A model generated the notes under the pieces. The model ran no database searches. It saw only the letters and a program-made list of their open reading frames with translations, and had not been told where the DNA came from. Shown here in pieces: positions 60,099-64,000 of a DNA stretch of 64,000 nt. Position numbers and translations under genes: made by a program. The stretch spans positions 372,001-436,000 of the forward strand of contig NZ_SRRT01000007.1 in NCBI RefSeq assembly GCF_004784475.1. The letters run 5' to 3'. Numbering within the stretch: position 1 is the stretch's first letter; each line of letters begins with the position of its first letter. The stretch is from Streptomyces bauhiniae (GTDB lineage Bacteria > Actinomycetota > Actinomycetes > Streptomycetales > Streptomycetaceae).

Positions 60099-60548
60099 TC
60101 ATCCGGCCGTCCGCCGCGGACCGGCATCACTGCCGGGGGTGTCGCTGGGCTGCGCTTCCGTACCGTCGGACTCCTCGGGTCGTACGGGGCCTTCGCCGCC
60201 GAGTCCGTTCTCCTTGCGGAAGGACTCGTAGATCTGGAGCAGGACCTGCTTCTGCCGTTCGTCGAGCGAGGGGTCGGCGAGGATGACGGCGCGCGTCTCG
60301 GCCTCGTCCCGGTCCCGCTCGGCGTCGAGGATGCCCGCGCGGACGTACAGCGTCTCGGCGGAGATCCGCAGCGCCTTGGCGACCTGCTGCAACACCTCCG
60401 CGCTGGGCTTGCGCAGCCCGCGCTCGATCTGGCTCAGGTACGGATTCGACACCCCGGCGGCATCGGCGAGCTGCCGCAGCGAGAGCTGGGCGTTGCGCCG
60501 CTGCTCGCGCAGATACTCACCGAGATTGCCGACGTTGAGCGATGCCAT
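60099..60548 (-). CDS. XRE-family helix-turn-helix regulator
   Basis: A 149-residue regulator with an N-terminal helix-turn-helix (LGEYLREQRRNAQLSLRQLA, GVSNPYLSQIERGLRKPSAE; about residues 8-62) and an acidic C-terminus (LDERQKQVLLQIYESFRKEN). The ATG at 60548 is used. A 12-bp perfect palindrome lies 26 bases upstream of its start and is probably its own operator. It precedes the helical Ala/Lys-rich gene and probably controls it. Confidence 0.88.
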   Translation of the reverse strand: MASLNVGNLGEYLREQRRNAQLSLRQLADAAGVSNPYLSQIERGLRKPSAEVLQQVAKALRISAETLYVRAGILDAERDRDEAETRAVILADPSLDERQKQVLLQIYESFRKENGLGGEGPVRPEESDGTEAQPSDTPGSDAGPRRTAG

Positions 60549-60573
60549 GCCTCCACCATGCCCACCTTCGCTA

Positions 60574-60602
60574 ACTTTTGCAAGCACCCCGCTTGCAAAA
60601 GT
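60574..60602. promoter_or_regulatory. Palindromic operator of the XRE regulator
   Basis: ACTTTTGCAAGC and its exact complement GCTTGCAAAAGT are separated by ACCCC, a 12-5-12 palindrome. It is AT-rich against a GC-rich background and lies in the promoter region of the XRE gene on the minus strand, which is the normal place for autoregulation. Confidence 0.75.
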
Positions 60603-60721
60603 GTTGTGCCGGGGGTGTGACGGGATGGTTTCCGCCGCTTTGCCGGTGTCCGTTCTCAGGGAACGTGGCTAAGTCCCATGGTTCTGGCGGTGGGCTTGGC
60701 GGAGTCCCACCGATCTGGCGT

Positions 60722-61471
60722 CTACTGCGTTGCTGACCAGTCGGCGCTGACCTGGTCGGCGACGGAGAAGTGGGTTTCGCAGTCCGGGCACGTCGCGTGA
60801 CCGAATACGTAGGTCAGCGCGTGGGCGACCTCGTGCTGACTGTCGGAGACTGCGATCTCGTGGAGGCGTCGGCCGATGCCTCCGAGATCGGCCGGGTTCG
60901 CCGGGAGCAGGGGCCTCCCCTCAACATCGTCGACCGAGAGCGCATAGTCCTCGCTGGTAGAGAAGAATCCTCGCTCGCCGAGAACGATGAACAGGCCGGC
61001 CTCGCAGCCGGGGCAGTCGACCTCGTATTCCTCGTTCCCCAACCCCCAGGCCAGATCTTCGCTCCAGCCCACGACGCCTTCGAAGCCCAGCATGGCTTCC
61101 AGCAAGTGGATGTAGTCGGTGCGATCGGATGTCACCCGGAGGTGCTGGTTCACTGCCGCCAGGAGGGTCTCGACCTCCACTGCGTGATCCGTACGGACGT
61201 CACCGGCCCCGTGTGGCTGCTCGGCGCCCGCCATGATCGCGCCTGCCAGGGTCAGAGCGTTCACCGCCTGCTCACGGTCGTCACTGTCGGCTACGTCGGC
61301 CAGCCAGGGCAGCGCCGCGAAGCTGGCCGGGTAGACGCTGCCCTGGTGGCACAGCGCTGACCAAAGGTCGCTCCAGAGGTCGGGCTTCGGTTCCGATGCG
61401 ATCCGGTCCAACAGGGCGGGTATGTCTTCCGCCGAGCCGTAGGCGTGGCTGAGTTTCGACCAATCCGTCAT
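60722..61471 (-). CDS. Hypothetical protein with two CxxC zinc motifs
   Basis: A 249-residue soluble protein: an all-helical N-terminal half (LSHAYGSAEDIPALLDRIAS, YPASFAALPWLADVADSDDR) resembling HEAT-like repeats and a C-terminal half with DCPGCEAGLF and TCPDCETHFS, likely one zinc site. Similar proteins are scattered in Streptomyces without known function; some lie near toxin genes as possible immunity proteins. The ATG at 61471 is used. Confidence 0.65.
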   Translation of the reverse strand: MTDWSKLSHAYGSAEDIPALLDRIASEPKPDLWSDLWSALCHQGSVYPASFAALPWLADVADSDDREQAVNALTLAGAIMAGAEQPHGAGDVRTDHAVEVETLLAAVNQHLRVTSDRTDYIHLLEAMLGFEGVVGWSEDLAWGLGNEEYEVDCPGCEAGLFIVLGERGFFSTSEDYALSVDDVEGRPLLPANPADLGGIGRRLHEIAVSDSQHEVAHALTYVFGHATCPDCETHFSVADQVSADWSATQ

Positions 61472-61522
61472 GCATGGATCCAACCAGGTTGATGCGCCGG
61501 TCCTAGTCCCAGCTTCATCCTC

Positions 61523-62298
61523 ATGAAGGGTTTCGCTTTAGATGATCTGGCGGATTCCCAATGTTTCTGGACAGTTGCGTACATGGGGCTGGGTACGGAG
61601 GGGTTCGAGGTCGGTTGGCGCGATGCCGGGGGTGAGTACCGGAGGCCGCTGACCGAAGCGGCGTCCGTGGAGTTCGAGGCGGGGCTGCCGGTACGCGGGT
61701 TCCCGTCGTACCGCGGGCAGCGGAACTTTCCAGGGCTGTACTGGGCAGCCACGACCGGCGGGCATGTGGGGTTCGAGTCGTGGCTGGAGCGGGATCACGC
61801 GATGCTGCTGGACTGCACGCCCGAGGTGATCGGGCTGCTGTCACAGCCGTTGTGGTTGTTCTGGCGGAACGAGAAGGGCCGGACGGTCTCCCACGCGCCG
61901 GACTACTTCGCGCGGTTCGAGGACGGCAGGGGGCCTGTCGTCCTCTGGACCGGGTCGATGAACGGTCGGCGGCCAAGTTCGCGGTCACGCGGCTGGCGTG
62001 TGAGTCGGCGGACTGGGGTTATCGGGTGGTCGGGGCGGTGGACGCGGTCAGAATGACCAATGTCCGCTGGCTGGCGGGATATCGGCATCCTCGGCATGGA
62101 GCTGTGGCGGGGTTGGTTGAGCGACTGCTGGCGGTGTTCTCGGCGCCCTCGCCGCTGGTGGGGCAGGCATCGCTTCTGGGTGACCCGATCGCGGTGCTGC
62201 CAGTGCTGTTCCATCTGCTCTGGCACGACCGTCTGCGGGCGGACCTGTCGCAGCCGCTGACGGACACGACACTGGTGTCCCGGGCGGAGGCGTGGTGA
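61523..62298 (+). pseudogene. tnsA: Tn7-like TnsA endonuclease, frameshifted
   Basis: The N-terminal part (to about 61950) has the TnsA nuclease core: FEAGLPVRGFPSYRGQRNFP, GHVGFESWLERDHAMLLD, SQPLWLFW and HAPDYFARFEDG. The frame then changes: the C-terminal part continues in the +2 frame as RPLDRVDERSAAKFAVTRLA to the TGA at 62296. The missing strand between PVV and RPLDR, where TnsA has the last catalytic residues (V-D-x-R-P), points to a small deletion. TnsA cuts the 5' ends of a Tn7-like transposon with TnsB. It is probably inactive. Confidence 0.8.
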
Positions 62299-63281
62299 AC
62301 CGGCAGGCGGTGCTGCGTGTCGGCGATCAGGTCCAGCTCGACGGGGGGGGGGCAGCACACCGTGGTCGGGCTGTCGGGGACGGTGGTGCGGCTGGCCGAC
62401 GAGGCCGGGCGGGCGAGTCTGGTGCTGCTGTCTCATCTGCTGTCCGCCGAGGACTTCGAGTTCCTCGGTCAGCGGGAGGGCTCACCGGTGGTGGCGCCGT
62501 TCGCGTTGCTGGACACGGTCCCGCCACAGGAAGCGGAGAAGGCCGCCGCCTGGGAACGGCATCTGCTGGAGCTGGACTCCGGAGGCGGAGCTGGGGCCGG
62601 GCAGCGGCCCGAATACGACCCTCCCTGCACACCTTGGAGGAGCGGATCGCCTCGAAGGCCGCTGAGCTGCGTTCCCTTGGTTGGGTGGTAAGCACGCGGA
62701 CGGTCGAGCGGATGCGGGCCCGCGGCCGGGTGCGGCGCCGGGTCGAGGCACTGCTGGCCGAGCGGCATGGGGCCGGGGTGGTGCCGATGCCGTCGAGGTC
62801 GGCGTTCTACCGGCTGGTGGAGGCGGTGAGTACGGGCACGCACGCTTTCGGCTCGGCCTCTTCCCGTCGCTCCCAGGCCCGGCGGCCCGCAGGGGCATTC
62901 ACGCCGTCTGCGGCTTGCCGGCCGGGGGAACTGGTGCAGATCGACACGACTCCGCTGGATGTGCTGGTGGTCCTGGAGGACGGGGTGAGTGGCCGTCCCG
63001 AGCTGACCGTCGCTGTCGACGTGGCGACCCGGACCATCTGCGCGGCAGTGCTGCGCCCCGCAGGCACCAAGGCGGTCGACGCGTCGCTGCTGCTGGCGAA
63101 GATGCTGGTCCCCGAGCCTCTGCGGCCGGGCTGGCCGGAGTCCCTGGCCATGTCGGCGACGCTGATCCCGCACGCGCAGCTGCTGGACATCGACGCCCGG
63201 CTGGAACAGGCCGCCGCGAAACCGGTGATCGTTCCGGAGACCCGGACTCAGACCCAGCCCCTTGAGTGCCCATCTTCCTGA
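62295..63281 (+). pseudogene. tnsB: Tn7-like TnsB/Mu-type transposase, frameshifted and truncated
   Basis: The GTG at 62295 overlaps the tnsA stop. The sense reading starts VNRQAVLRVGDQVQLDGGG; a run of ten G (62343-62352), one too many, shifts the frame, and HTVVGLSGTVVRLADEAGRA continues in another. Near 62613 a one-base loss restores the first frame: SLHTLEERIASKAAELRSLG, then the DDE core start LVQIDTTPLDVLVV and LTVAVDVATRTICAAVLRP with the first two Asp. The gene stops at 63281, before the last catalytic Glu and the Mu C-terminal part. It is dead. Confidence 0.8.
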
Positions 63282-63482
63282 CGGGACCATGGTCAGAGCT
63301 GTTCTCCGCCGCCACATTGATCCGGACTCTCCGGCACGTCCTCACCCACCGAGCCCTCCCGCCACATCAACCGGGACGCTCAGCGCGCGCAACGTCCCCA
63401 CCGAACTGGCGGACAGCAGCTCACGGTGTGCAGCATCCGCCATCCTCATTGGGAACGGACAGCCGGGTCGTGGACAGCCTCG

Positions 63483-63983
63483 CTAGGCCCCCGGGAAGCT
63501 CACCCGCACCGCCACCACGCCGCCCCTCGCGTCCAGGTCCGCCATGACCGGGAAGTAGCCGTCGCCGCATGCCGTCATCGCGCAGAGGACCCGGGCCGGG
63601 CCGAGGTCCAGCGTGCCGGACTCGTGGACGGAGGCACGGAGCCGGCGCATGATCTGCCAGTGGTGGGAGTGGGGGCGGAAGTCGACCATCAGGCGGCGGC
63701 CGGGCTCCTGGGCCCAGCTCTGGACGGCGAGGGCCTTCTCCACCGCCTTCGGCACGGTCAGGTCCGTCCAGCCGTGGACGCCGGGTTCGTCCAGCTCGGG
63801 GGCGGCGAAGGCCGTGGCGGCGGCGTGCGCGGCGGTGCCCCAGAAGGCGACGTCGGCCAGGCCGTCCACGGGCTCGTCGTGCTGCCAGGCGCTGAGGGCG
63901 TCGACGTCGCCGAAGAGGACGCGGGCCCAGTCGACGCCGATGCGGCCCAGCGGTACGGAGGTCTCGGCCGGGGCGTCGCTCAT
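63483..63983 (-). CDS. Conserved hypothetical protein
   Basis: A 166-residue protein with no signal or membrane segment. Pieces such as FWGTAAHAAATAFAAPELDE, WAQEPGRRLMVDFRPHSHHW and LCAMTACGDGYFPVMADLDA suggest a compact alpha/beta domain. Homologues seem widespread in Streptomyces but I cannot name a family or role. I take the ATG at 63983; an upstream start at 63995 adds four residues. Confidence 0.72.
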   Translation of the reverse strand: MSDAPAETSVPLGRIGVDWARVLFGDVDALSAWQHDEPVDGLADVAFWGTAAHAAATAFAAPELDEPGVHGWTDLTVPKAVEKALAVQSWAQEPGRRLMVDFRPHSHHWQIMRRLRASVHESGTLDLGPARVLCAMTACGDGYFPVMADLDARGGVVAVRVSFPGA

Positions 63984-64000
63984 ACGGACCGCCATCTCCG

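Noticed and set aside
62292..63281. An intact 329-residue transposase frame
   Set aside because: The middle ~90 codons are in the wrong frame relative to the flanking TnsB similarity, and the C-terminus is missing.

Overview
The window is about 64 kb of very GC-rich DNA with GTG starts, strong GGAGG-type ribosome binding sites and a gene set (MsiK, CdgB, PhoRP/PhoU, MshA, CarD, a whiE-type pigment locus) that points to a Streptomyces chromosome. From memory, most of the gene order runs parallel to the S. coelicolor region from about SCO4290 down to about SCO4195. No database was consulted.

Region 1 (1-5.5 kb) is sugar metabolism: the end of a trehalose-phosphatase gene, a DUF3263 gene, a sugar-binding lipoprotein and, divergently, nagK-nagA followed by a PfkB sugar kinase. 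The divergent promoter holds DasR-like (dre) sites. Region 2 (5.65-7.10 kb) is an IS5-like unit with CTAG flanks and 18-bp inverted ends; its cargo is a secreted alpha/beta hydrolase and only a tail of the transposase. Region 3 (7.1-18.3 kb) holds a CBM35-type protein, the diguanylate cyclase CdgB with a BldD box and a Crp palindrome upstream, TerD, ArfB and assorted enzymes and transporters. A damaged GNAT/NUDIX junction and a phosphotransferase relic also lie here.

Region 4 (18.9-28.2 kb) is a complete whiE-type spore pigment cluster: SchA/CurD protein, cupin, KS-alpha, CLF, ACP and two cyclases on the minus strand, with a divergent FAD hydroxylase. A convergent O-methyltransferase and a secreted beta-helix protein lie beside it. 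It abuts the 3' end of a tRNA-Thr(UGU) gene next to msiK. As I recall, S. coelicolor has a contractile injection system near msiK and keeps whiE elsewhere, so this junction looks variable.

Region 5 (28.5-42.2 kb) is conserved core: msiK, a nucleotidyltransferase, DoxX, rlmB, cysS, ispF, ispD, carD, phoP-phoR and divergent phoU with a PHO box.

Region 6 (42.2-49.6 kb) is accessory. Its most interesting part is a two-gene unit: a 45-residue Gly/Asp/Asn-rich peptide with a perfect ribosome binding site, followed three bases later by a protein-isoaspartate methyltransferase homologue carrying the C-terminal motif of RiPP-associated enzymes. I read this as an imiditide-type (aspartimide) RiPP cluster. 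An XRE/DUF5753 regulator, a DUF6879 protein and a small acidic protein lie just upstream. Several small Cys-containing proteins follow.

Region 7 (49.7-64 kb) is core again: gpmA, an MFS transporter, DUF2000/AraC, YbjN-mshA, an NlpC/P60 peptidase, a response-regulator phosphatase and an XRE regulator with a clear palindromic operator. It is interrupted at 61.5-63.3 kb by the relic of a Tn7-like tnsA-tnsB pair broken by small indels and a truncation.
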